From contig NZ_FNBW01000006.1 of NCBI RefSeq assembly GCF_900102465.1, positions 248,001 to 312,000 on the forward strand: a stretch of 64,000 bases of DNA, in the 5' to 3' direction. Made by a program: the position numbers and the translations under genes. The notes beneath the pieces are model-generated. The model did no database searches and was not told where the DNA came from. It saw only the letters and a program-made list of their open reading frames with translations. Origin of the DNA: Thalassobaculum litoreum DSM 18839 (GTDB taxonomy: Bacteria > Pseudomonadota > Alphaproteobacteria > Thalassobaculales > Thalassobaculaceae). This document shows, one piece after another, positions 16,321 through 24,733 of the stretch. Each line of letters begins with the position of its first letter. The stretch's first letter is position 1.

Positions 16321-16466
16321 CGTATCCTCCGAACTTCTTTCGGGGGGCCGGTCGGCCGGGTGCCGCCCTTTTGGCGACCGGCCGATAATGCATAAAATAC
16401 CAGATATTTCCAGGGTAAATCTCTTGCTGCAAGTGAGTCGCAAAACCACCTTGCACCGATGGGTCT

Positions 16467-16494
16467 TTGCCTCAAGGGTATGGAACCCTATCTT
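16467..16494 (+). promoter_or_regulatory. possible promoter of the nitroreductase gene
   Basis: TTGCCT and TATCTT, separated by 16 bases, stand about 30 bases ahead of the ATG of the nitroreductase gene. The spacer includes GGGT/ACCC that could pair. Supported only by consensus match. Confidence 0.3.
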
Positions 16495-16523
16495 CGCGGC
16501 ATACTCAATCGGAGCACGTTCAC

Positions 16524-17144
16524 ATGTCTGTCGCTGAAACCGTCGCGACCGCCGCTTCCCCCGACACGCTCGACCTGCTGCTGACCCGCCGCTCGGTCGT
16601 CGCCAAGAATCTGAGCGAGCCGGGGCCCGACGCCGTCACCCTGCAGAAGATCATCGCCGCCGGCCTGCGCGTCCCCGACCACGGCAAGATCGGCCCCTGG
16701 CGGGTCCAGGTCCTGCTCAAGGAGGGCCAGCTCGCCCTGGGCGACGTGCTGGCCTCGGTCTATCTGGCCGACAATCCGGATGCCGAGAAGCGGCTGGTGG
16801 ACATGGAGCGGCTTCGCCCGTCGCGCAGCCCGGTGCTGCTGGCGGTGACCTCCAAGATCGACCCGCACCATCCCAAGATCCCGGAGCTGGAGCAGCGGCT
16901 GTCCGGCGGTGCGCTCTGCCAGAACATCCTGGTGGCGGCCCATGCCAGCGGCTTCGCCGCCCAGTGGCTGACCGAATGGCCGGCCTTCCACCCCACGGTG
17001 AAGGAAGCGCTGGGCCACGACGCCGACACCGACATCATCGGCTTCATCTATATCGGCACCCCGACCGAGGCGCCGACCGAACGCGGCCGTCCGGCCTATG
17101 AGGACGTGGTCAGCGAGTGGACGGGGCCGGAGCCCAAGGTCTAA
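16524..17144 (+). CDS. nitroreductase family protein
   Basis: A 206-residue FMN-dependent oxidoreductase of the NAD(P)H nitroreductase fold. LLLTRRSVVAKNL near the start holds the two arginines plus Ser that grip the FMN phosphate and ribityl; later GALCQNILVAAHASGFAAQWL is the conserved helix of the dimer, and GFIYIGTP the C-terminal strand. It resembles the short YdjA-type proteins. The physiological substrate is unknown. ATG 16524 is preceded by GGAGCA. It converges on the protease gene with 12 bases between. Confidence 0.88.
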   Translation: MSVAETVATAASPDTLDLLLTRRSVVAKNLSEPGPDAVTLQKIIAAGLRVPDHGKIGPWRVQVLLKEGQLALGDVLASVYLADNPDAEKRLVDMERLRPSRSPVLLAVTSKIDPHHPKIPELEQRLSGGALCQNILVAAHASGFAAQWLTEWPAFHPTVKEALGHDADTDIIGFIYIGTPTEAPTERGRPAYEDVVSEWTGPEPKV

Positions 17145-17156
17145 GCCCCGCGGTCT

Positions 17157-19577
17157 CTAGACCTCGCGCTCGATGAACCGGCGCCGGGTCTCGGCGAAGG
17201 CCCGCATCCGCGCCTCGACCCGGGCATTGACCGTGCCGTCCGGATACGATCCGTCGGCCCCGCGCGGGCCGGCGGGCACGCCGGTCAGGATCTCGATCCC
17301 CTCGGCGATGGTCGACACCGCCCAGACCTTGAACTTCCCGGCCTTCACCGCGTCGCGCACCTCTTCCTTGAGCATCAGGTGGCGGGTGTTGGCGGCCGGG
17401 ATCATCACCCCCTGATCGCCGGTCAGGCCGCGGGCGGCGCAGATGTCGAAGAAACCTTCGATCTTCTCGTTCACCCCGCCGATCGCCTGGACGTCGCCCA
17501 TCTGGTTGACCGAGCCGGTGACGGCGATGCCCTGGCGGATCGGCACCTCCGACAGGGCCGAGAGCAGGGCGTAGAGTTCGGTGGATGACGCGCTGTCGCC
17601 GTCCACCCCGCCATAGGACTGCTCGAACACCACGCTGGCCTGCAGCGAGGCGGGCACGTCGGTGGCGTAGGTCGCCGCCAGATATCCCTGCAGGATCAGC
17701 ATCCCCTTTGAGTGCAGCGGGCCGCCCAGCTCGACCTCGCGCTCGATATCGACGACCTTGCCGTTGCCGGGACGCACGCGCGCGGTGATCCGGGTCGGCC
17801 GACCGAAGCTGTGGGTCCCGATCTGCAGCACGCTGAGCCCGTTGACCTGGCCGACCTCCGCTCCGTCGGTGTCGATCAGCATGGTCTCGGCCAGGATCTG
17901 TTCGCGCATGCGCCGTTCGATCCGGTCGGAGCGCCGGCGATAGGCCTCCAGGGCGGCCTCGACATCCGCCTCCACCACGGTCTTGTGGTTGTGCTCGCGG
18001 GCCTGGTAGTCGGCCTCCCGCATCAGGTCGGCGATCAGCCCGACCCGGGTGGTCACCCGATCCCGGTCGGCGACCAGCCGCGAGCAGTGTTCGATCACCC
18101 GCTCCACCGCCTTGCGGTTGAAGGGACGCAGGGTCTCGTTCTTCTGGATGGTGGCGATCAGCCGCGCATAGAGCGCGTCGTGCTCGTCGTCGCGCTCCAT
18201 GATGTCGTCGAAATCGGCGGCCACCTTGAACAGGTCGGCGAAGTCCGGATCGGCCGCCGCCAGGGTGTGATAGAGCCGCTGGTCGCCGAACAGCACCACC
18301 TTGACCGACAGCGGGATGTCGGCCGGCTGGATCGACACCGCGAGGGTGGTGGTCGCCGCGTCCTGCGGGCTCTCGATCGTCACCCGGCCGCTGTACAGCG
18401 CACGTTTCAGGGCGTCCCAGGCGAACGGCTGCTGGAGCAGTTTCAGTGCGTCGATCAGCAGATAGCCGCCATTGGCGCAGTGCAGGGCGCCGGGGCGGAT
18501 CAGGGTGAAGTCGGTCAGCATCGAGCCCATCTGGGCTCGGTACTCGATGCGGCCGACCAGCCGGCCGAGGGTCGGGTGGTCCTCGATCACCACCGGCGCG
18601 CCGACCTCGGCCTCGTGGCTGACGAAGACGTTGACCCGGAACCGGCGCTGGGGGTCGGGAGCGGCGGCCGGATCGGTCGGCCCCGACCCCTGCCCAGATC
18701 CCGACCCCTGCCCCTGCCGAGCCTCAGCCGGCTGGGCGAAGACGTGGATCTTCTCGATCAGATCCTCCTCCAGCGCGGCCAGCCAGGCCGCCAGCTCCTC
18801 GGTCGGGGTCATGCCCTCGCGGACCTCGGTCATCTCCTCGTCCACCAGAGACCGCGCGACGCTGTCGTTCAGCGCCCGGATCGCCTTCTGGCGGTCGCGC
18901 TCCAGCAGCGGCGCCTTGTGCAGGGCATCGCGCAGCAGCGCCTGGACCTCCTGAATGGCGGCCTGCAGCCGCTCGCGCCGGATCTGCGGCAGGGCGTTGA
19001 ACTTCTCCTGCGCCATCGGCTTGCCGCCATCCTCCGGCACCACGGCGAAGCCCTGCTCCGTGCGCACCAGCAGCAGGTCGCGCTCCTTGGCGGCGGCGGC
19101 CACGCCTTCCAGCGACTGCTCGCCCTGCTTGGCGAATTCCTGGTCGATCGCCTCGCGGCGGCCGCGGTACTCCTCGCCCTCGAGCACGGCGGCGACCGAG
19201 GCGGTCAGATCGGCGATCAGCTTCTCGATCCGCCGGTGCAGGTTAGGTCCCTCGCCCGGCGGCAGGCGCAGGGCGAGGGGCCGGTGCGGATCCTTGAAGT
19301 CGTTGACATAGACCCAGTCGTCGCCGGCGGGGAACCGGGCGGCCCGGTCCCGGAGATAGCCGCGCACGGCGGCGTGCTTGCCGGAGCCCTTGGGTCCGAT
19401 GACGAACAGGTTGTAGCCGCGGGACCGCATGCGGGCGGCGAAGCGCACCGCCTCCAGCGCGCGGTCCTGGCCGATCAGCGTGTCGACCGGCTCCAGCTCC
19501 TTGGTGGTCTTGAAGCCGAGTTTGGAGAGGTCGGTGTGGCGGTACAGGTCGTCGACGGTCAGCGCTGGAATGGGCAT
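17157..19577 (-). CDS. Lon-like ATP-dependent protease (AAA_32/S16)
   Basis: An 806-residue AAA+ protease. The N-terminal part has Walker A IGPKGSGKHA (near residue 61), the long middle is a helical insertion region, and the C-terminal S16 protease domain has catalytic Ser662 in DGDSAS and Lys705 in GGVNEKI. This is the unusual Lon-related family found beside classical Lon in many proteobacteria. A low-complexity linker, GQGSGSGQGSG, lies ahead of RRFRVNVFVSHE. No membrane segment is visible, so it should act in the cytosol. ATG 19577 has AGAGGA five bases upstream; an in-frame codon at 19613 would add 12 residues. Confidence 0.93.
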   Translation of the reverse strand: MPIPALTVDDLYRHTDLSKLGFKTTKELEPVDTLIGQDRALEAVRFAARMRSRGYNLFVIGPKGSGKHAAVRGYLRDRAARFPAGDDWVYVNDFKDPHRPLALRLPPGEGPNLHRRIEKLIADLTASVAAVLEGEEYRGRREAIDQEFAKQGEQSLEGVAAAAKERDLLLVRTEQGFAVVPEDGGKPMAQEKFNALPQIRRERLQAAIQEVQALLRDALHKAPLLERDRQKAIRALNDSVARSLVDEEMTEVREGMTPTEELAAWLAALEEDLIEKIHVFAQPAEARQGQGSGSGQGSGPTDPAAAPDPQRRFRVNVFVSHEAEVGAPVVIEDHPTLGRLVGRIEYRAQMGSMLTDFTLIRPGALHCANGGYLLIDALKLLQQPFAWDALKRALYSGRVTIESPQDAATTTLAVSIQPADIPLSVKVVLFGDQRLYHTLAAADPDFADLFKVAADFDDIMERDDEHDALYARLIATIQKNETLRPFNRKAVERVIEHCSRLVADRDRVTTRVGLIADLMREADYQAREHNHKTVVEADVEAALEAYRRRSDRIERRMREQILAETMLIDTDGAEVGQVNGLSVLQIGTHSFGRPTRITARVRPGNGKVVDIEREVELGGPLHSKGMLILQGYLAATYATDVPASLQASVVFEQSYGGVDGDSASSTELYALLSALSEVPIRQGIAVTGSVNQMGDVQAIGGVNEKIEGFFDICAARGLTGDQGVMIPAANTRHLMLKEEVRDAVKAGKFKVWAVSTIAEGIEILTGVPAGPRGADGSYPDGTVNARVEARMRAFAETRRRFIEREV

Positions 19578-19786
19578 GTGGGTCCTCTGGGCGGAAGCCG
19601 GGGCATTCGACACCTCGAGGCCGGCGATGTCGAGGCTCGAAGGCCCCGCGGATGCCGAAGCTTCACATGTCGAGGGTCGACGCCGGGGCGGCGGGGCGGT
19701 GTAATGATCGGACCGATCCGGAACGATAATCCATCCATCGTCTGCCCATCACTCGGACTCAACGAAGAACCAAGCGGGGAAACGCC

Positions 19787-20572
19787 ATGCCGCACGCCAA
19801 GATCAACGGCATCGATCTGTATTACGAGATTTCCGGCCGGGAGGACGGCCCGCCGATCCTGTTCTCCAATTCGCTGGCCTCCACGCTGCACATGTGGGAC
19901 CCGCAGATGCCGGCGTTCCGCAAGCACTACAAGGTGATCCGCTACGACAGCCGCGGCCACGGCAAGTCGTCGGCACCCGACGGCGCCTACAGCATCGAGA
20001 CCCTGGTCGACGACGCGATCGGCCTGCTCGACCATCTGGGCATCGACAAGACGGATTTCTGCGGCCTGTCCAAGGGCGGCATGGTCGGTCAGCGGCTCGC
20101 CACGCTGCATCCCGACCGGGTCGAGCGGCTCGTGCTCTGCGACACCGCCTGTTACATGGGCCCGCCCGAGCTGTGGGAGGGGCGGATCGACACCGCCGCG
20201 GTGGACGGGATGGACGGCGTCGTCGACGCCACGATCATGCGCTGGTTCACCGGGCCGTTTCAGAAGCGCGACCCGGACGCGGTGGACAAGGTCCGCGAGA
20301 TGATCCTGAACACGCCGGTGGCCGGCTTCGTGGGCTGCTGCCGGGCAATCCAGGCGATGGACCAGCGCGAGACCATCCAGGCGATCGCCGCCCCGACCCT
20401 GGTGGTGGTCGGCGCCGACGATCCCGGCACCACTCCCGACGCCGCCCGCGAAATCCAGAAGCGCATCGAGGGCGCCAGGCTGGAGATCCTGCCCGAGGCG
20501 GCGCATCTGGCGAATATCGAGCAGCCGAAACTGTTCGACGAGGCGGTGCTCGGGTTCCTGGGGAAGGGCTAG
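19787..20572 (+). CDS. alpha/beta hydrolase resembling 3-oxoadipate enol-lactonase
   Basis: A 261-residue hydrolase. The nucleophile is Ser95 in CGLSKGGMVGQ, the acid lies in VVVGADDPGTTP and the base is His in PEAAHLANIEQP. The opening MPHAKINGIDLYYEISG and RYDSRGHGKSSAP are typical of PcaD, which opens 3-oxoadipate enol-lactone in the beta-ketoadipate pathway. No other pca gene is nearby, so the exact substrate is uncertain. A 200-base gap separates it from the divergent protease gene. It converges on htpX with 4 bases between. Confidence 0.82.
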   Translation: MPHAKINGIDLYYEISGREDGPPILFSNSLASTLHMWDPQMPAFRKHYKVIRYDSRGHGKSSAPDGAYSIETLVDDAIGLLDHLGIDKTDFCGLSKGGMVGQRLATLHPDRVERLVLCDTACYMGPPELWEGRIDTAAVDGMDGVVDATIMRWFTGPFQKRDPDAVDKVREMILNTPVAGFVGCCRAIQAMDQRETIQAIAAPTLVVVGADDPGTTPDAAREIQKRIEGARLEILPEAAHLANIEQPKLFDEAVLGFLGKG

Positions 20573-20576
20573 GGTT

Positions 20577-21443
20577 CTACCCCCACGGCCCCCGCTGCGG
20601 CGCGTCCTGTCCGGCCAGCGCCATCAGCCGGGCGATCCGCTCGCGCATCGGCGGGTGGGTGGCGAACAGGCCGTCGAGCGCATGGGCGTGCAGCGGATTG
20701 ACGATGAACATATGCGCTGTCGCCGGGTTGTTCTCGGCGGCGTGGTTGTCGATCTGGCGCGCGCCGTTCTCCAGCTTCTGCAGGGCCGAGGCGAGCCAGA
20801 GAGGCCGGCCGCAGATCTCCGCGCCGATCCGGTCGGCGTCGTATTCCCGCACCCGGCTGATCGCCATCTGCACCAGAGTGGCGGCCAGCGGCGCCAGGAT
20901 CGTCATGGCCAGCACGCCGACGATGCCCATCGGATTGTTGCGGTTGCCACCCAGGAACGAGCTCCACATCGCCATGTTGGCCAGCATCGAGATCGCCCCG
21001 GCGATGGTGGCGGTGATGGTCATGATCAGGGTGTCGCGGTTCTTCACATGCGCCAGCTCGTGGGCCATCACCCCGGCGATTTCCTCGTGGGAGAGGTGGC
21101 GCAGCAGGCCGGTGGTCGCGGCGACGGCGGCGTTCTCCGGGTTGCGGCCGGTGGCGAAGGCGTTGGGCTGATCCTGGTCGATCACATAGACCTTGGGCAT
21201 CGGCAGATCCGCGCGCTGCGCGAGCTGGCCGATCATGTCGTGGAACCAGGGCAGCTCGGTCCGGCCGATCTGCCGGGCTCCGTGCATCCGCAGGACCATC
21301 TTGTCGGAGTTCCAGTAGGCGAACAGGTTCATGCCGCCGGCCAGCAGCAGGGCGATCACCATGCCGCCGCTGCCGCCCAGCAGGTAGCCCACGCCCATGA
21401 ACAGCGCCGTCAGGGCGGCGATCATCAGACTGACCCGGAACAT
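20577..21443 (-). CDS. htpX: membrane zinc metalloprotease HtpX
   Basis: A 288-residue inner-membrane M48 protease for quality control of membrane proteins. Two hydrophobic segments at the N-terminus ([19 protein letters not shown] and [15 protein letters not shown]) are followed by the zinc motif HELAH with Glu ligand downstream in [11 protein letters not shown], and two further membrane segments between them. The start ATG 21443 gives the usual length; codons upstream add a non-conserved tail. The end carries [14 protein letters not shown], the typical C-terminus. The divergent SDHAF4-type gene starts about 110 bases away. Confidence 0.95.
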   Translation of the reverse strand: MFRVSLMIAALTALFMGVGYLLGGSGGMVIALLLAGGMNLFAYWNSDKMVLRMHGARQIGRTELPWFHDMIGQLAQRADLPMPKVYVIDQDQPNAFATGRNPENAAVAATTGLLRHLSHEEIAGVMAHELAHVKNRDTLIMTITATIAGAISMLANMAMWSSFLGGNRNNPMGIVGVLAMTILAPLAATLVQMAISRVREYDADRIGAEICGRPLWLASALQKLENGARQIDNHAAENNPATAHMFIVNPLHAHALDGLFATHPPMRERIARLMALAGQDAPQRGPWG

Positions 21444-21553
21444 GCCGGCGCTCTCCTGTGCAGATGTGCGTGAAACCCGATTGCATGTGTGGGGGCGGGG
21501 GCGCCCCTTCAAGATCTGGCGGATCGCCGCCAAACGCCCTATATCCGCACATC

Positions 21554-21793
21554 ATGAGCGAGTCGAAGCAGCCCCAGTTCCGTCAGGTGTCCGTCCCGCA
21601 GACCAAGGAGGCACCGAAAGCGTCCGACCGCGCGAAGCGTATCCCCGCGCCGGGCGAGGAGGTTGCCGTTCCGGCCCAGCTCGATCCCCGCGCGGCGGCC
21701 AAGGACCTGCCGCCCGAGCGCGGCGGCTACAACGGCCCGGAACCGACCCGCTTTGGCGACTGGGAACACAAGGGCCGGACGACGGATTTCTGA
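21554..21793 (+). CDS. DUF1674 protein, SDHAF4-type succinate dehydrogenase assembly factor
   Basis: A 79-residue soluble protein ending PTRFGDWEHKGRTTDF, the signature of DUF1674. In mitochondria this family (SDHAF4/Sdh8) binds the flavinated SdhA subunit and protects it until it joins SdhB; in Alphaproteobacteria the same role is assumed. The N-terminal half is low-complexity and probably unordered. No sdh gene lies in the window. The downstream gap (21794-22068) holds a palindromic repeat. Confidence 0.85.
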   Translation: MSESKQPQFRQVSVPQTKEAPKASDRAKRIPAPGEEVAVPAQLDPRAAAKDLPPERGGYNGPEPTRFGDWEHKGRTTDF

Positions 21794-21835
21794 GGCGGGT
21801 TTTTCCCCTTTTCTTCCCTCACTTTTCCTTTCCAT

Positions 21836-21947
21836 CACTCCCCGCATTTATTCCGGGGCCTACGCCTCGATGCGGCACTGAGTTCACCGCGGGATCTCCG
21901 TCGCCCGTGCGGTCGAACGGTGGGCCCCGGACTAAATCCGGGGAGTG
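21836..21947. repeat. intergenic palindromic element, family 2
   Basis: Two arms of about 25 bases in inverted orientation (21836-21860 and 21923-21947) match at 23 of 25 positions; each arm is itself a hairpin around CCCCGGA...TCCGGGG. The core between is 62 bases. A half copy of the same family appears at 46168-46205. The remaining gap bases (21794-21835) are a T/C-rich stretch with no coding sign. Confidence 0.7.
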
Positions 21948-22068
21948 AAGGAGGGTAGGCAGCGGGGAGCGCAACCTCCCAAACCCGGCTTGCGTTTCTG
22001 CACCTTTGATCGCCGCCCGCCTCGGCGTACCCTCCCGGCAACAAGGATACACGGGAGGATGAACGGAA

Positions 22069-22950
22069 ATGGCCACCCTCAAGAGCAAGTTCCAGAAGGG
22101 CAAGCTTCTCACCGCGCCGGGCGTGTTCGACGGCGTGTCGGTGCGGCTGGCCGACGCCATGGGCTTCGACGCGCTGTACATGACCGGCTACGGCACGGTC
22201 GCCTCGCATCTGGGCCTGCCCGATGCCGGCCTCGCCTCCTACCGCGACATGGTGGAGCGGGTGCGCACCCTGTCCGAGCTGTCGAAGGCGCCGCTGATCT
22301 GCGACGGCGACACCGGCTATGGCGGGCTGCTGAACGTCGACCATACGGTCCGGGGCTACGAGCGCGCCGGGGCGGCGGCGATCCAGCTTGAGGACCAGGA
22401 ATTCCCCAAAAAATGCGGCCACACCCCGAACCGCAAGGTCATCCCGATCGACCAGGCGGCGGCCAAGATCAAGGTCGCGGCCGAGGCGCGGGACAGTGCC
22501 GACTTCCTGATCATCGCCCGCACCGACGCCCGCACCGCCCTCGGCCTCGACGAGGCGCTGCGCCGGGCCGAGGCCTTCGCCAAGGCCGGGGCGGACATCC
22601 TGTTCGTGGAGGCGCCGGAATCGGTCGAGGAGATGGAGATCATCGGCAAGCGCTTCGACCTGCCGCTGCTGGTCAATGTGGTGGAGGGCGGCAAGACGCC
22701 GGTGCTCACCGCCGAGCAGTATGCCGAGATCGGCTACCAGCTCGCGATCTACCCGGCTGCCGGTTTCCTCGCCGTGGGCCACGCCCTCAACTCGGTCTAT
22801 TCCACCCTGAAGCGGACCGGCGCCTCGACCGAACTAGAGGTTCCGATCTCCGATTTCATGACCTTCTCCAAGGCCATGGGCTTCGAGGACGTGTGGACGT
22901 TCGAGCGCGACCACGCCGATCTGGAAACCAAGAGCCAGGCGGCCGAGTAG
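22069..22950 (+). CDS. isocitrate lyase/PEP mutase family lyase
   Basis: A 293-residue TIM-barrel enzyme. Conserved points: the Mg2+ region CDGDTGYG (Asp79, Asp81), the acidic QLEDQEFPKKCGH with the catalytic Cys116 that marks the C-C lyases rather than PEP mutase, and IIARTDAR. It would cleave a 2-hydroxy- or 2-methyl-malate/citrate-type acid into pyruvate (or succinate) and another acid; methylisocitrate lyase, dimethylmalate lyase or oxaloacetate decarboxylase are all possible. The dehydrogenase gene follows after 12 bases, so the two share a pathway (inference). Confidence 0.88.
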   Translation: MATLKSKFQKGKLLTAPGVFDGVSVRLADAMGFDALYMTGYGTVASHLGLPDAGLASYRDMVERVRTLSELSKAPLICDGDTGYGGLLNVDHTVRGYERAGAAAIQLEDQEFPKKCGHTPNRKVIPIDQAAAKIKVAAEARDSADFLIIARTDARTALGLDEALRRAEAFAKAGADILFVEAPESVEEMEIIGKRFDLPLLVNVVEGGKTPVLTAEQYAEIGYQLAIYPAAGFLAVGHALNSVYSTLKRTGASTELEVPISDFMTFSKAMGFEDVWTFERDHADLETKSQAAE

Positions 22951-22962
22951 GGGGACGAAGCC

Positions 22963-24000
22963 ATGCGCGCGACCGTCCTGCACGGGATCGAGGACCTGCG
23001 GGTCGAGCCACGGGACGAACGCCCGCTCGGCGACGGCGAAGTCCGGGTGCGGGTGGAGGCCGGCGGCATCTGCGGCTCCGACCTGCACTACTTCCACCAT
23101 GCCCGCATGGGCGACTTCCCGGTGCGCGAGCCCTTCGTGCTCGGCCATGAGGCGGCGGGGCGGATCGCCGAGGTCGGTCCCGGTGTGGAGGGGCTGGCGG
23201 TCGGCGATGCGGTGGCGATCAATCCGAGCCACCCCTGCGGCACCTGTGACCACTGCAGGTCCGGTCGCGAGAATCTCTGCGGCGACATGCTGTTCCTGGG
23301 GTCCTCGCGCCGGTTCCCCCATGCCCAGGGCCTGTTCGCGGAGACCTTCGCCACCCGGGCACGGCAATGCGTGCCGGTGCCGGCGGGAACCGATCCGGGC
23401 GTGGCGGCCCTGGCCGAGCCGCTGTCTGTCTGCCTGCACGCCGCCGGCCATGCCGGGCCGATGCTCGGCCGCCGGGTGCTGGTGACCGGGGCCGGGCCGA
23501 TCGGCGCCCTGTGTCTGGTGGTGGCCCGGCTCGGCGGGGCGGTGGAGACGGTGATCACCGACGTTATGGACGAACCGCTGAAGGCGGCCGAGGCGCTGGG
23601 CGCGACCCGGGTGGTCAATGTGGCGAAGACTCCGGACGGGCTCACCGACCCGGCGCATCCGCGCGGGCGGTTCGACGTGGCGTTCGAGTGTTCCGGCAAT
23701 CCGCACGCCCAGCGCGCCTGCCTGGAGGCGCTGGCCCCCGGCGGGGTGCTGGTGCAGGTCGGGACCTATGCCGACCCGAAGGTTACGATCGCGGCGGATT
23801 ACGTGATGGTGAAGGAACTGACCCTGAAGAGCTCGTTCCGCTTCGCCCGGGAGTTTCCCACGGCGGTGGCGCTGCTGGGCTCGGGGCGGATCGATACCGG
23901 GCCGCTGCTGAGCCACAGCTTTCCCATCGAGGACGCCATGCAGGCCTTCCGCACCGCCGCCGACCGCAGGCAGGCGATGAAGGTTCAGATCCGGTTCTGA
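22963..24000 (+). CDS. zinc-dependent polyol/L-idonate-type dehydrogenase (MDR family)
   Basis: A 345-residue medium-chain dehydrogenase. The catalytic zinc site is CGSDLHY, then GHEAAG; the structural zinc site has four cysteines in CGTCDHCRSGRENLC; the NAD(P) fold is VLVTGAGPIGALC. Order and detail match sorbitol, L-idonate 5- and threonine dehydrogenases, with L-idonate 5-dehydrogenase the closest recognisable type. It oxidises a secondary alcohol of a sugar acid or polyol to a ketone. It follows the lyase gene by 12 bases, which suggests catabolism of an aldonic acid or related compound. Confidence 0.88.
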   Translation: MRATVLHGIEDLRVEPRDERPLGDGEVRVRVEAGGICGSDLHYFHHARMGDFPVREPFVLGHEAAGRIAEVGPGVEGLAVGDAVAINPSHPCGTCDHCRSGRENLCGDMLFLGSSRRFPHAQGLFAETFATRARQCVPVPAGTDPGVAALAEPLSVCLHAAGHAGPMLGRRVLVTGAGPIGALCLVVARLGGAVETVITDVMDEPLKAAEALGATRVVNVAKTPDGLTDPAHPRGRFDVAFECSGNPHAQRACLEALAPGGVLVQVGTYADPKVTIAADYVMVKELTLKSSFRFAREFPTAVALLGSGRIDTGPLLSHSFPIEDAMQAFRTAADRRQAMKVQIRF

Positions 24001-24027
24001 GGGGGCGGGCCTCTCACCTCTCCTCAA

Positions 24028-24141
24028 CCGTCTTCCCGGCCCTGCGCCCGGACCCAGGAACGGGGCTGCTGGAACCTTCGTCGCGTTCTGAAGGGCTCCG
24101 GTGAGCGGCACCCTCGGTCCCGGCGTGAAGCCGGGAAGACG
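24028..24141. repeat. intergenic palindromic element, family 1, copy A
   Basis: Left arm 24028-24057 begins CCGTCTTCCCGGCCCTG; right arm 24114-24141 is its near reverse complement (GTGAAGCCGGGAAGACG at the end). Each arm can form its own hairpin on CCCGG/CCGGG. It fills the gap between the convergent idonate-type dehydrogenase and rsmD genes. Copies B and C are at 45901-46016 and 61800-61905. Confidence 0.8.
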
Positions 24142-24154
24142 AGTAGGGGAGAGT

Positions 24155-24733
24155 TTACGCGCCCACTTCCGCCTCATCCGATGTCCGGCCCAGCATCAGG
24201 ATCCGCGCGCGGCCGTGGTTGCGTTCGTCCAGCACCTCGAAGCCGTCCGGAATCCCGGTGCGTTCGCGCTTGTCGGTCTCGATCACCACCACCGTGTCGT
24301 CGCCGATCCAGCCGCCCTTCAGCGCCGCCGCCAGGGCCGGGACCCACGCCTCGCTGCCATAGGGCGGGTCCATGAACACCACGCCGCAGGCGACCTGGGC
24401 CCGATCATGCCAGCGGGTGGCGTCGCCGGAGCGGACCTGGGTCCGCGCCTCGGCCCGCAGCTTCTCAACATTGGCCCGCAGCGCGTCCAGGGCGGTCGGA
24501 TGGTTGTCGACCAGCACGACCCGCTCGGCCCCCCGGGACAGCGCCTCCAGGCCCATCGCCCCGGTGCCGGCGAACAGGTCGAGAACCACCCGGTCGCGCA
24601 GGACCGTGCCGAAGCGCCCGCTCTCCAGCATGCTGAACACCGCCTCGCGCACCCGCTGGGGGGTGGGGCGGGTGTCCAGGCCTTCCGGCGAGAGCAGGTT
24701 AGTTCCGCGGTGTTTTCCGGCGATGATCCGCAC
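24155..24733 (-). CDS. rsmD: 16S rRNA (guanine(966)-N2)-methyltransferase RsmD
   Basis: A 192-residue Rossmann methyltransferase using S-adenosylmethionine to methylate G966 of 16S rRNA. It begins MRIIAGKHRG and TRPTPQRVREAVFSML, both RsmD signatures; the AdoMet site is LDLFAGTGAMGLEALSRGA and the catalytic motif DPPY is in VFMDPPYG. The start overlaps the end of the upstream pseudouridine synthase gene by 35 bases, so the two RNA-modification genes form an operon. Confidence 0.95.
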   Translation of the reverse strand: MRIIAGKHRGTNLLSPEGLDTRPTPQRVREAVFSMLESGRFGTVLRDRVVLDLFAGTGAMGLEALSRGAERVVLVDNHPTALDALRANVEKLRAEARTQVRSGDATRWHDRAQVACGVVFMDPPYGSEAWVPALAAALKGGWIGDDTVVVIETDKRERTGIPDGFEVLDERNHGRARILMLGRTSDEAEVGA

